DNA from: Saitoella complicata NRRL Y-17804 | Lineage: Eukaryota; Ascomycota; Saitoellomycetes; Saitoellales; Saitoellaceae | DNA length: 64,000 bases | Assembly (NCBI RefSeq): GCF_001661265.1 | Contig: NW_017566997.1 | Coordinates: 310,001 to 374,000, forward strand | Reading direction: 5' to 3' | Shown: positions 35,839-49,794 of the stretch, piece by piece | How positions within the stretch are numbered: position 1 is the first letter of the stretch | How the letters are laid out: every line of letters begins with the position of its first letter | Made by a program: the position numbers and the translations under genes | Notes under the pieces: generated by a model | Databases searched by the model: none | What the model was told of the DNA's origin: nothing | What the model saw: the letters and a program-made list of their open reading frames with translations, nothing else

Positions 35839-36419
35839 ATGACGGACAGGATTACACAGCTTCAGACTGCTGTCAACGATGTCATTACCTCCCTTCTTTT
35901 TTCCGAAATATCAACCGTGTGCTGAATTGCTCCAAAGGCAGTCAACCAATATCACTCGGCACTCAATTATCTACATACGCAGCATCAACCGTCCTCGTTG
36001 TCTGGCGAAGGTCTGATTGCTGAACATCTAGGTACACATGCGGTTATCTTACTATGACTTCTAATTGCTGACGAGTTACCGAACGTATGTAGGCGAAACA
36101 CCTGCCGCACCAGCACAAGAGGTCGAGAAGATTGGAGGTATGCATTTGACGCTAGATGTCTATTGGATGTTGCTGATGGGAAACACAAGATGCCAAACGA
36201 GAACTTGCCCGAGATATGATTGTGAAGCACAAGCAAATCGACGCTCTGATAGACTCATTACCAGGCGTCGGTGTGACCGAAGGGGAGCAATATGCAAGGC
36301 TACGGTTACTTGAGGGAGAGCTGCAACGGATAGATCAGGAATACGCGCAGCTGCTTGGAGACAAAGACGTTCTACAGAACAAGCTGGACGACCTGATTCG
36401 TAGTCTTTCATTGCTATGA
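35839..36419 (+). CDS. MED21: Mediator complex subunit 21 (Srb7)
   Basis: Essential subunit of the Mediator middle module, paired with Med7. Exons 35839-35880, 35938-36031, 36093-36137 and 36190-36419 join in frame to 136 aa, the family size. The start MTDRITQLQTAVND is diagnostic, followed by YHSALNYLHTQHQPSSL. Then come an Ala/Pro linker and the helical C-terminus ELARDMIVKHKQIDALIDSL and LRLLEGELQRIDQEYAQLL. Most of the sequence is intron-split in short pieces, so simple ORF scans show only the 3' part. Divergent from IRC3, with 189 nt between the start codons. Confidence 0.88.
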
Positions 36420-36546
36420 GTGGCGCGGTTGAAATCACAAGAGTAAATGAGACGGACATTTGTTCATTGAGCCTTGATTGAAACGCCGTAACAAAAAAGC
36501 AAAACAACGCGCGCCATCCAATCCATGTTTTCCATGCGCACAACCA

Positions 36547-38976
<2,430 letters not shown>

Positions 38977-39271
38977 TACGCTCTTCCTAGACATATTTTA
39001 TAATAGACATCTTCATCAGCTAGATCCCAATTCGTCGGGGGTAGTTTGACCGTATGAAAACATGAAGCTGCTGAAAAGTAGGTGAACGTGAGATGGCCCG
39101 GCCGACACATTTGTCCAAACAGTACTGAATAGTGGACGTTTACCTAGATAAACAAAAAACCATTTTTGGACCCTAGAAACATAGCACCAACCCACCAACA
39201 CCCGTAAGACTTTTTAATGACACTGGCGTCTGATATTTACACATAATGTCCGCCGACCCTGAGCCTCCTTC
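38977..39271. other. convergent spacer, nothing seen
   Basis: The 3' untranslated regions of the MCH1-like and GATA-factor genes meet here. No ORF or repeat is supported. Confidence 0.5.
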
Positions 39272-40576
39272 CTAAGCACTTTTTGGAGATGCACCTTCTC
39301 TAGCCTCCACCATAGGCGACGCCTCCTCTGACAGCACAGGCTCTCGCGCTGAAGTCGCTTCCTCGCCCCCCTCGACGTTTCCGCCCTGCTCACCATTGAG
39401 AGGCTTCTCTGCCGTGACCTCTTTCTCAGGAGTTGCTTCGTCCATAGATGGCGCGGTGGCAGGGCTCTTTGAAATCGATCTCAGCTCATCCGGCGTCTCA
39501 AGAAGATTGGTAACACTAACCCGCATCTTTTTTCTCATGTTCCCGACCTCCCTTTCCGCAGTCAATTCCCGCTCAAGCGCCTCAATCCTGTTCAGATAGC
39601 CCACTTCCCGACGCTCCATCTCCTCCAGTTGGTTGCGCAGCTGCATTTCCACTTCCCTTCGTGATCCTTCCAGGCGACGCGATGCGGTTTCTGAAGATTC
39701 GAGTTCGGTAACGCGTGAACGGAAAAGGTCGTTGACAAGGTCGAGTTCAGCAACACGAGTACGGAGAGCCTGGTTCGAGGCCATCACTGATTCCATGGTT
39801 TGCGGCTCATTTTCTGTGGGAAGGGGGACGCTTCCTGGTCGGTGCTGCATAACGGTCGGTGGTCGAAGCAGAGCCGGATCTGGGGCCATATGGACTGCGC
39901 CAGGGTAGTGAAGGTGCATAGAGTGTGTTATTTGCGGAGATGGGTATGCATGCGACGAATTCGGAGAGTGAGGAGGGCTGTTACCGCCGTTGCCAGATGG
40001 TCCGGCAAGGTGACCGTTGTGCGGCGGAGTGTGGACCAGCCCGTGGTGGAGCGCGTGCATTCCAGGGTGACCTTCGGTCGCTGAAGACTTGCGCTTCACC
40101 TGACCAGACGACTTGACGCGGTTCCTAGACTTGATCACGTCCGTTTTCAAGCTGATAGGCCGAGGCCTACCGTGAAGTTTCAGGAAGAGACCGCATGCAT
40201 TGCACAAAGTAGCACCCGACTCATCACGTCGCCATAAAGGAGTCGTAGAAGTCGCACAGTTCTGACAGACCGGTGGGTTACCGGGAGTGGATGACGCGGT
40301 GGTGGGTGTGGCTGTCGCAGGGAAGGTGACAGGCAGCGCGGGAAGGCCTTGAGGGTATCCTGGGTGCGCAAGGCCGTGCTGTAGATGCGGCGGGGGGGTA
40401 TGTGGGGAGTGCATGCTGAGAAAGAAGAATCAGCATACATTGCCTAGAAGGAACACGCCCACGCAAAAGGGCACTTACACAGGCGCAAAGTGATGATGGT
40501 GGACTTGCTGGTGAAGCGGAGTCGGAGGAGGTAGGTTCCGCGAAGGACCCATCGCGGCGGGAGGATGTGGAGCCAT
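39272..40576 (-). CDS. GATA zinc-finger factor with C-terminal coiled coil, AreB/Dal80/Gzf3-like
   Basis: DNA-binding factor of the type that opposes nitrogen-activating GATA factors. Exons 40576-40479 and 40415-39272 join in frame to 413 aa. After a His/Pro-rich N-terminus comes one GATA finger (CQNCATSTTPLWRRDESGAT, then LCNACGLFLKLHGRPRPISL) with a 17-residue loop, and the basic tail TDVIKSRNRVK. The C-terminal half has a long coiled coil (LRTRVAELDLVNDLFRSRVT; LRNQLEEMERREVGYLNRIE), as in AreB and Gzf3, which dimerise through it. Identification as AreB-like rests on the finger tail plus the coiled coil. Confidence 0.85.
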
Positions 40577-41048
40577 GATAGAAGAGTCCAACTCTACACC
40601 ATTCTGTTGGTGCGAGTGACCGCGAAGAACGCCTTGAGCCACCGTTGTAAAACCGATAAATGATCAACCGCGAACAGTCAAGCCCGCAGAAGTCGAAGAG
40701 GAGAGGGGTAAAGAGCGAATGACGGTGGGGGGGGGAGGTAGGGGTTTGGTGGTTAGATCTAAGATTTCTGCTTCGCGCGGGTCGAGTTCAGTTGGCGCGC
40801 TTATCGCCGAAATCGATAACCCAAACGATTAGGACAGCAAATTTCCGATAGCAAAGGTTGCGAGTGTATGCTGTTGTCCATCCTCCTATCATTCTTCTTT
40901 CTATGGGAGCATATAAGATGGGTTATTCGAATGGTCCGCCTGTCACCTCCAGGTCAACCGTGCATTAGGTGGACGTACGGTACGTACGGTATATACACCA
41001 AGCTGCTGTCATCAAGCACAACCTGGCCACTGAACGAGTTCGACCACC
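40577..41048. promoter_or_regulatory. divergent promoter of the GATA factor and LSB6
   Basis: 472 nt between two start codons. It has a G-run near 40725, palindromic TATCGCCGAAATCGATAACC sequence near 40802, and an antisense TGTATGCT at 40865. No coding region is supported. Confidence 0.4.
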
Positions 41049-43436
41049 ATGAAGCCGGCCTCTTCTGGCTACGAGCGCCTAAACCAGGTCGATGAGATGG
41101 AGGATGCCGAAGATGATCTCGGCTACTCCAATCGTTTCGCCGGCAACAAGACGTCAGCTGCGGACGGTTCGACTGTGTCCGTGCTCACTCACCCCACTGC
41201 CGCACCTGACCTGCCCAGCGCAATTCAACTACGCACTCGCGACAGGAGCAATACCGGAGGCATAGACATCAAGGCTATCAATGCGCGTCTCGAGAGATGG
41301 GCAGACGAAATTGCCTCCAAGTTCAAGGTTAAAAGGAAGGGGAAGGACACCGACGCGGATAAAGAGCTGTACTACAGTGTATTCATCCCTCCGGAGGGAT
41401 TGAAGCCACTCGTTGAGGAGGTAAGTGAATCGAATACGTGCAAGTGAATGCTTCTAAACGTATTCCTACAGTTTGTCACACTTGATCACAACCAACCAAT
41501 GTCGAAGGAACAATTCGAAGTCATCCTAGAATCCGTTCGACACGCGATTGCCCGGGGCATACACCCACGAATGATCAGTCAAGGCTCATCGGGTTCATAC
41601 TTCGTAAGGGACGTCAACAACAAAACCGTGGGGATCTTCAAGCCCAAGAATGAGGAGCCGTACGGGAAAATGAACCCAAAGTGGACGAAATGGTTACATC
41701 GCACGCTGTTTCCATGCTTCTTCGGCAGAAGTTGGTGGGTTTCCTGGATGGGTGTTTTCTTAAGTCCGGTGCTTACACAGTCTTTTAGTTTGATTCCGAA
41801 TTTGTCATACATCTCGGAGGCTGCAGCTTCAGTACTGGATCGCCAATTGAAGACGTACATGGTTCCTCACACTGAGGTGGTTTGGCTTTCCAGTAAATCG
41901 TTTCACTACAAATGGCTCGACAGGCGTGCATACTACCGGAAAGCAAAGCCATTCCCCCAAAAAGTGGGCAGTTTCCAGGTCTTCCTGGAAGGATTCAAAG
42001 ATGCAAACATCTTTCTGCGGGAACATCCTTGGCCGGACAGGGTAAATGCTCCGCTACAGACGGAGACGAGGAAGAAAAGGTCTTTCCTGTCGTCTTGCAG
42101 GCCGTCAGGACAGGAAACCATATTGGAAGAACAGGAGGAAGATCAGGAGAGTAGAAGGAGCTCGTTTAGTCCCGGTGGCGATGTCGACCCTGGACGCTTC
42201 GAATGGACAGAAGCCTTGCAGCAAAACTTCAGAGAAGAGTTGGAAAAGCTGGTGATTTTGGACTACATGATGAGAAACACTGGTATGTGAAATACCTTCA
42301 CGCTGGCGCGCAAATAGCTAACCCAAGTTTTGTCAGACCGTGGCTTGGATAATTGGATGATCAAGGTATGCTACCATAACCATGAACCAAAGGTTGTTCC
42401 CTCGCGGCCAGAAGCTGCGCAGGCCCTTTCCACCGTTGAATCAGTGCCGTCATCATTACTCGACATGGAAGGCGAGGGTGATTACCACATGACCAGTCTA
42501 ACCTCGTCAGCCAATGGCGGACTGAACTCGGCATCCGCAGGCGGTTCACGGTCGTCCTCATCACAAGTTGCGGTACCACACATCCATGTTGGCGCCATCG
42601 ACAACTCTCTTGCATTCCCATGGAAGCATCCAGATGAATGGCGCTCGTATCCCTTTGGCTGGCTCTTCCTTCCAGTCTCTCTTATCGGGAAGCCCTTCTC
42701 ACAGAAGACTCGTGACCATTTCCTCCCGCTTCTTACTAGTCCTGAGTGGTGGAAAGACACGACGAAGCAATTACGCGCTCTGTTTAGCCAGGATACAGAC
42801 TTTCAGGAACGTATGTTTGCTAAACAAATGGCCGTACTGAAGGGTCAAGCTTGGAACGTGGTGGAGACCTTGAAACAAGCAGACCAGGGGCCTCTCGACT
42901 TGACGCGTAGGGTGCGAGTGCTGGTCTTCGACGACCAGCTCGAGGTACCGGTTGTTAGGTCTACGACAGCCCCGATTTATATCAGGCCAGATGAGCAAGA
43001 GGAGATGGACATTTCTGCTGCTGCTGCAAGCGCACCTCCGCCAACTTTGCACACAGCACTGTTGCGGCCTGAACAAAGTCGCACGACGAGCTGTGGCGAA
43101 CCTTCGCGTGAGTCTCGGTTGGACGATGATGCTGGTCGACTATCAGACGACATATCGCTGAGTGGCCCAAATAAAGGAGTAGAAGAGCAGAAACACACAG
43201 CCCCGCCTATGCTTTCTCGTGGGTCGTTGAGTTACCATGGCACACCTCGAGCTGTCAAGGCTGGCACTCCAGGACGTAAGAGGGGCCAATCGCTTACGAG
43301 CCGAAATATCTTCTTCGAGGAGGATGAAGGAGATTTGGGTTTTGCGGCGGCGCACAATGAGCAAGCCAATAAAACTGTCATCGTCGAGCGGCTTGAGACG
43401 GTGAAGTCTAAGCCACCCGTGTTTACCTGGTGTTGA
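41049..43436 (+). CDS. LSB6: Type II phosphatidylinositol 4-kinase Lsb6
   Basis: Makes PI4P on vacuolar, endosomal and plasma membranes. The catalytic domain starts with the glycine loop QGSSGSYFVRD and KTVGIFKPKNEEPYGKMNPK, where the Lys binds ATP. Spliced GRSCLIPNLSYISEAAASVL is typical of the type II family. Then come FQVFLEGFKDANIFL, VILDYMMRNTDRGLDNWMIK (catalytic Asp region) and FPWKHPDEWRSYPFGWLFLP. The C-terminal tail is Ser-rich and probably disordered. Of the introns, 41735-41788 is 54 nt and has no in-frame stop, so an unspliced reading shows an 18-residue insertion inside the kinase domain. Confidence 0.92.
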
Positions 43437-43841
43437 TCTGAGCAGTCATCTTTGGCAAGGTTTCTTGGAGGTATATGGATACGGTACGGATTCACTCTTT
43501 CTGGAATACGGCGTTTTTTGGGCTTAATTACCGAGGTACTTCATGTTGTAGTACATGCTCGTGTTCACACAGTTTCTGATTGATAATATGAACGGACAAC
43601 GTTCTCATTGGAGTATGCTGGCACACTTTGACCACATGAAGTTGAGCGATACTCCGAAGACTTCCCTGAATGTATGCCTCCTACCTGGTATGAATTTTCG
43701 ATTAGTATATGCTTTTCCATGGAGGTTAGGTTTCAGGGGTTTAGGTTCCGCAAGCTGCACGCCTATCGCACAAGACCCAGATCATAGACGACACATGCTC
43801 TGTGCACCTGAAGAGCATCAGCATTCAGAGCCGGACAGCAA
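43437..43841. other. spacer and promoter of the SNF2-type gene
   Basis: About 400 nt between two tandem plus-strand genes. It contains one small open stretch without recognisable features. No AGCATACA element near the next start. Nothing else seen. Confidence 0.5.
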
Positions 43842-46800
43842 TTGCCCATGGCCGATAGAAAGAGGCCAATTGTAATCTCAGACGACGATGAGCCTCCAAC
43901 GGCCACGGCGCAAGGGTTCGATCCCTTGGCTCTTCTCAGCCCGCAACGCCAAAAGGCTCGACCGCAAACGCTGTCCGACGGTGACGTGCGGAGAGGTACC
44001 AGTTATGCCTCGCGGCTTGAAGCTCTGCATGGGGTCAATGAGAGAAAACGTCCCAAAAGCAATACATGGGAGCTTCGAGGCCATTCTCAGTTGGGTCTAA
44101 ACTACCCGATCCCGGCAGGGAGAAGCCAGGTTATAGACCTCACAAACGGTGGGCCAGCATGTGCTCTTTTCGCATCAATTTGAAGTAACATGATGGAGTC
44201 TAGATGATGTGCTTGTCGACGAGAACAGAACACCACCGCAGCAGTGTTACGGACTCATCAGTGGCGACGGTCAGCTATTCAAGGCACCAGCACTGCCACC
44301 CACGGCCTTTCAGCAGCCGCCAAAATCTGCCTCGAGCGACCTGACCTTCATTCCAGCGGTACTAGAGGTTTCAAAAATACATGCAGCGCAATGTATGCTC
44401 AAGATAAATGTGTGCGATGCTTGGTGCGGCACAATGGGTCGCAGACTAGCCGAGCCTTTGATTTACCTTTTATCACTCGGGAGGGTGCGACTAAAGGCTT
44501 GGATCAAGGACTATAAGTACTATACACCAAGCACCGAAGTGTCGGACAACATCGCGCTGTCGGTTGTTGTCTATGGGCCTGCAGAAAAAGGAACGAGGGA
44601 TCTCGTCGGCAACCTGTTAAGGCAACGAAACATTTGGCTGCAGCAGGTCAGCCCTGGGTTACTGGAGCCGAATACAAGCTACAACAACCCTCACTATCCT
44701 GCGCAAACTCGTGCTTCCAACAGTCTATATAGCACAAGTATTGATACCGAAACTCGCAGCGCGGACTTTCTGAAACGGCAGATCAATGAAATATTTGAGA
44801 AGATGGGCAACGTGGAAGATCTTGCTGAAATGGAACCTCCTCCAGCTTTGACTGCATCTCTTTACAAACACCAGAAGCAAGCGCTTTGTTGGATGAATGC
44901 GCATGAACAAGGCGAAGACTCCGGAGATGCTGTCAGTATATGGCAGGAGAAGAAGACTCCGGATGGCCGGACTATCTGGGTCAACATTTTGACTAATTTG
45001 AAAGTCACGAAGAAGCCACCAAGTTTGATTGGCGGTATACTTGCCGATGATATGGGTCTTGGAAAGACAATTACGACTCTCGCTCTATTGTGTCTCACCA
45101 AGGAGAAGGCGTTAGCGTATAGCACACACAGAAGAGCACACAATAGCTTGCGACGAGTCAAGACAACGCTGATAGTCACTCCGCTAACAACGTTAGACAA
45201 TTGGGAGGATCAGTTGCAGAGTCACGTTCTCCCTGGTGAGTTGACCTCGCTCCGATATCACGGCGGCAAGAGAGAATCCGAGGCGATGAGTCTGCCACAA
45301 TACGATGTCGTTCTCACGACATATCAGATTCTCGGGCTGGAATATGCCGCTCATAAAAAGTGGCAAGAGCAGCAGGATCCAACTTCCAAACCTAGCCCTT
45401 TATTCCAGACAGTTTTTTTCCGCGTTATCTTGGTATGTTGCAGTCGAAGCTTTTATCAACCTTTTGTTAACACAAGGCTTGAAAGGACGAAGCACATATC
45501 ATCAAAGATCCGTCGACCAAACAAAGTCAAGGTGCCTGCGGTGTCTCGGCGTATGCTCGCTGGTGCCTCACAGGTTTGGCTCCCAAACGATCAAAACACT
45601 GCGATATCTAAGAAGTACTACAGGGACGCCTATACACAACAGGATCGAGGATCTGGGTGCTCTATACAAGTTTCTTCGTTTACCCGCGTTTGAGGACAAA
45701 GGTCACGGCCTGAGATTTCTTCGGACAGCCTCATTGACCAGCGTTCAAACACTAGTAAAAGCAACGACGTTGAGGCGCACGAAGGATTCTAAATTCCATG
45801 GGCAACCAATCCTGAATCTGCCGCCCAAAACGGAGTATGTCAAGACGTTAACTTTCGATGCAAGCGAAAGAATGTACTACGACAACATCCGCGATGCAAC
45901 GAAGCAGATCCTCGACAACACTCTTAATTCGAAGCAAAAGACTGGCGCAGCTTACTTGAACATTCTCCAGCTAATCCTGAAGATGCGTCAGATGTGTGTG
46001 TACGGAAAATTAGAAACAGCAACGAATGCCGAGACGACCGACACCTGGACTTTAATGCGTGAGTCCGGACAAGGTACATGCGCTTATTGCAATCACGACC
46101 TGGGTTTTGTGGAAGCCGACTCGACAGTTACACTCGTCGGGTACATGGCACACGAGAGTCATGTCTTTTGCTTGGATTGCATCCCTCGATATCAAACGGC
46201 GGCGAGAAGTGCCGCCGAAGGAGCTGAATATTGCCCAATCTGTAATGCATCTATGAATCTCAACTTGGTGGAGATTCGCAACTCACCTGACGCTGTAAAG
46301 GACAAGGAGAGCAGTGAGGCAAGGGTTACTGCGGACAGCCCTCGCGCATTCAGCACTAAAGTGCAGGCATTGTTCAATGATCTGATTGAGCTACGAGATT
46401 CCCAGGATGATGTCCCCCTGAAAGGAATCGTCTTCAGCCAATGGACGGGAGCCTTGGACATGGTGGAAGGACCAGTACGCGATCAGATTGGCCTTGGTGT
46501 AGCGCGACTTGACGGTTCTATGAAGCCGGCGGATAGAAGAACCGCGATCCAGGACTTCCGATTGAATTCGGAATGCAAAATCCTCCTCATCTCACTGAAA
46601 GCTGGCGGAGTTGGGTTGAACCTGACATCCGCAACACACGCCATCAGAGTGTTCATACTGGAGCCATGCTTCAATCCGGCTTCAGAATCCCAAGCTATTG
46701 ATCGAGCGTACCGAATCGGTCAGGAACAGCCCGTGACTGTCACTCACTACATCATGAAGGACAGCGTGGAAGAAGCGATGTTGGAGTTACAGAAGAAAAA

Positions 46801-46963
46801 GACGAAGATGGCCAGTGAATTGCTCTCTCACAAGTTATCAAAGAAGGATGAAGAGAAGGAGCGCTTGGGCGTAAGTTGCCTATGGGCAGTGGCTTGTCTT
46901 GAACGTTAGCTAACATTCGCACGCTAGGATCTTAAGCTCCTGTTGACGACAAAGCCAGCATAG
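43842..46963 (+). CDS. SNF2-family ATPase with embedded RING-like domain (Rad5/Rad16/HLTF type)
   Basis: Probable DNA translocase and ubiquitin ligase in DNA repair or chromatin. Motifs in order: ILADDMGLGKTITTLALLCL (Walker A), TLIVTPLTTLDNWEDQL, VVLTTYQILG, ILDEAHIIKDPSTKQS (Walker B), RWCLTGTPIHNRIEDLGALY, ATTLRRTKDS. The inserted RING-like block has CAYC, then HVFCLDC and CPIC. The helicase C-domain follows with GIVFSQWTGALDMVEG, LLISLKAGGVGLNLTSA and SQAIDRAYRIGQEQPVTVTH. Introns 45433-45485 and 45574-45623 flank an 88-nt exon carrying the DEAH box, which explains the apparent frame change there. The RING lacks one usual Cys (AHESH in place of CxH). The last exon encodes DLKLLLTTKPA. Start could be 43842 or 43848. 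Confidence 0.85.
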
Positions 46964-47566
46964 GTCATGGGCATGATTACGGTCGGGTTTCACGGCGTTG
47001 GGGATAGCAACAGGAGTATGCCTTATTTGAAATCCCATTTATTTACTGGCCAAATTTAAACGTAATACAGGGTGGCTAGTTGATTGAGGGGCATGCATAC
47101 GGGCGGGCGAGACAATGGATGCACGGGCACAAAGACGACTTGACGAGGTGAAGAGGATCAAAGGGAATGGGAAAGGGAATGGGAAATCGATGGAAGCTGC
47201 CGTCTCTTCTACGCTCGAGCTCTGTGTCGTCTTGAGCTTCGTATTACCCAGCGACGGAGACTTGGTTTGAAATATACTGGTCAATCCATTCGACAAGGGT
47301 CTGCTTAATCTAACTGACGCTCGGACATTCCTGAGCCCACACGTGCCGGAAACGCCTATAGCAACAGTCCTTCCCTTCTTCTCCCGAAGCGCAATATATC
47401 TCTGACGAGGACTCTCAAATCGTTCTGCTGCTGAACGTCCCAGGCCGGTCCTGCCTCGTATCAGCTTCAAAACGCTACTCCCGTCACGACGACGCTCTTG
47501 AAACTCAACACTCAACGTCGGACGCGACAGCTCACAATCCCTCTCAACAAGACTCCTCCAGTCAGA
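46964..47566 (+). promoter_or_regulatory. STE12 upstream region with possible uORF
   Basis: About 600 nt before STE12. It contains a GGGAATGGGAAAGGGAATGG tandem stretch near 47163 and an upstream ORF at 47115-47270 (51 codons, starting MDARAQRRLDEVKR). The large antisense ORF here has Phe/Pro repeats mirroring the purine repeat and is not believed. Whether the leader includes the uORF is unknown. Confidence 0.35.
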
Positions 47567-49588
47567 ATGACTTCAACACAGTCGGCCGCGACTATTCTAC
47601 ACGATCGCACTGAGTCGTCCTTCCTTCCTCAGCATCAGCAGAACTCCCTTCCGGACGAGGCACGAGAACTGCTTGAACAAGTCGATGAGCTCAAGTTCTT
47701 CCTGCTTACCGCGCCAGCTAGCTGGCAGAAAGAGCAGGTCATCAGGAGATTTCTATTGCCCACAGGAGAATACGTGAGCTGTGTCCTATGGAAGGAGCTG
47801 TTCTACATCACCGGTACCGACATCGTGCGCATCATCACCTGTCGGTTTGCAGCTTTCGGTCGGTCTATCGTCAACGCAAAGAAGTTTGAGGAAGGTATCT
47901 TCTCTGACCTTCGCAATCTCCGCCCTCCTCAATGTGCCGTCCTCGAGCAGCCCAAATCCCCTTTTCTTGACCTCCTCTACAAGAACAACTGCATCCGCAC
48001 ACAGAAGAAGCAAAAGGTCTTCTTCTGGTTCTCCGTCCCTCACGATCGTCTGTTCATCGACGCGTTGGAACGAGACTTGAAGAGGGAAGCGAGGGGTGAA
48101 GATGCCAGCACTGAAGCCATTACAGAGCCGGCTATCACTTTCAACTACGATGAGAAGATTGGTCTGTACGAGCAGATGATTCGGGCTACAACGGAAGAAG
48201 ACGACGAGGGATACGAAGAATTAGGTCAACGTCATCAAGCACGCATGCTCCGCCCATATGGCCAGCAGTACGCAGGTAGCCGTTCTGAGCGTTTCACTCC
48301 GAGTCCGTCACCGGAGCAAGGCAACCTTCAAGCATATGCTGAATCTGCCGCCTTCACGGCATCTCCTCAGCCCCGCATGGACCCATCAGCATACCAGCAA
48401 CAGTACACGACACCAAGTCTTGGTTATGTCCCCATTACTCCTCAAACTCTACAAGCCCCCACCTTTGCCGTTCCCAGTGTTCGAGCACAGTCCCATTTTC
48501 ACGTGGAGCAGTCGCCCGTGCCACTATACAGCGAGTTTGGATCAGTGGAGCCGCAATACCCGCGTATGTCTGCGCCGCCAACGTACATGAGGTCCTACAG
48601 CTTCACTCCAGAGGCACAGTACGGCTTACAAGACTTGTCCGTCCGACTACCTGAGCAAGAGCAATTCTTCGCGCCCCCTGCTACGACCACGCCAAGGCGA
48701 ACCACCTTTCCTTTCAACGCTTCGCCCAGTGAAGCTTCTCCTTTCAGAGCAAGGCCGATGGAAAGAGTGACTTCGGTTCCTCCGCAAGTGACTATGGTTC
48801 AACCGACCTCGATGTCTCGTTCGAGCAGTGTTGGGTTGGGCCTCTCTATCCCTTCTCAATCATCGTTCGCCACGCCTACTGCCCAGATTCGTCTTTCTTC
48901 GAATGGTTTGCACCCTCATACCTGGTCGGGTGCATCCGCCATGCAACGCCGGAGGACCTTTTCCCCCTACGAACGTTCTGCAACGCCTATGATAGACGTG
49001 GACGGCACACCCACAAAGGGGTATATGTGCCGCTTCAATTGTGGCAAGATCTTCAGGAAATACGAACAACTCAAGGCGCACATGCTCTCCCATATGCAAG
49101 AGAAACCTTACGTTTGCGATGTTTGTGAAAGGCCATTTAGCAGACACGACAATCTTTTGCAACATATGCGTTCTCACGAAAGGTCACCTCAGCCGGTGAT
49201 GGCTCAAAGCGTGTCGTCGGCATACCTTGCACCACCTCCGGTGCCTGACTTTGAGCCCTCTTCATATACCGCGGAAGTCCGGCAAGAGCAGTTTGTTGGG
49301 GCTAGCGCTTATGACGGAAGTCCGTATCCTCACATCCAGGATGCCGCGTCTGATATCGTAGGCTTGGGGTCCGGAGATGGTCTGGGAACTTCCGTGAATG
49401 ACTCCGCGGCCGTTTCGGGTTGGGATGCGAACACAATGCCGCCTGATGGGTGCTTCACCCGTTCTCCGGGCGTTGAATACTATTCACTAGGTAGGCGACC
49501 AGAGACGGCAGGATACGACGCGCTGGAGTTAAGAGAGGCCGCTAGGAGTGTTGTTACCGCCGCTCAAGATGCTGGACACGTGGTTTGA
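47567..49588 (+). CDS. STE12: Transcription factor Ste12 with C2H2 zinc fingers
   Basis: Effector of pheromone and filamentation MAPK pathways. The Ste12 homeodomain-like region starts near residue 30: EQVDELKFFLLTAPASWQKE, VIRRFLLPTGEYVSCVLWK, YITGTDIVRIITCRFAAFGR and KKQKVFFWFSVPHDRLFIDA. A long Pro/Ser/Gln-rich middle follows. Near residue 500 come two C2H2 fingers (CRFNCGKIFRKYEQLKAHML; CDVCERPFSRHDNLLQHMRS), present in filamentous ascomycete and basidiomycete Ste12 but not in S. cerevisiae. Single exon of 673 codons from the chosen ATG, which has a good context (CAGAATGA). An in-frame ATG at 47498 would add 23 residues. Confidence 0.93.
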   Translation: MTSTQSAATILHDRTESSFLPQHQQNSLPDEARELLEQVDELKFFLLTAPASWQKEQVIRRFLLPTGEYVSCVLWKELFYITGTDIVRIITCRFAAFGRSIVNAKKFEEGIFSDLRNLRPPQCAVLEQPKSPFLDLLYKNNCIRTQKKQKVFFWFSVPHDRLFIDALERDLKREARGEDASTEAITEPAITFNYDEKIGLYEQMIRATTEEDDEGYEELGQRHQARMLRPYGQQYAGSRSERFTPSPSPEQGNLQAYAESAAFTASPQPRMDPSAYQQQYTTPSLGYVPITPQTLQAPTFAVPSVRAQSHFHVEQSPVPLYSEFGSVEPQYPRMSAPPTYMRSYSFTPEAQYGLQDLSVRLPEQEQFFAPPATTTPRRTTFPFNASPSEASPFRARPMERVTSVPPQVTMVQPTSMSRSSSVGLGLSIPSQSSFATPTAQIRLSSNGLHPHTWSGASAMQRRRTFSPYERSATPMIDVDGTPTKGYMCRFNCGKIFRKYEQLKAHMLSHMQEKPYVCDVCERPFSRHDNLLQHMRSHERSPQPVMAQSVSSAYLAPPPVPDFEPSSYTAEVRQEQFVGASAYDGSPYPHIQDAASDIVGLGSGDGLGTSVNDSAAVSGWDANTMPPDGCFTRSPGVEYYSLGRRPETAGYDALELREAARSVVTAAQDAGHVV

Positions 49589-49794
49589 AAGATATACACA
49601 CTGGGCAGGGTATATGATTGCATGAGCTAATTTTCGGCGTCATGCGATTTTGTAAGGACGCTGGCTCGTTCCTTCGTGTGTACACAATTGTCATTCATGA
49701 TGCTGCATTTGTCTTTTGGTTATACCTAGCATTCCAATATACCCTTGCGAATTTCAATGTGATGACCAGCCTGTGAACAAGAGGTAATCCATAG

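Noticed and set aside
45305-45710. Apparent frameshift in the SNF2-type gene
   Set aside because: Two introns (45433-45485 and 45574-45623) restore one continuous frame through the DEAH box.
47039-47515. 158-codon minus-strand ORF upstream of STE12
   Set aside because: Phe/Pro-Phe repeats mirror a purine tandem repeat, there is no domain, and it lies antisense to the STE12 leader.
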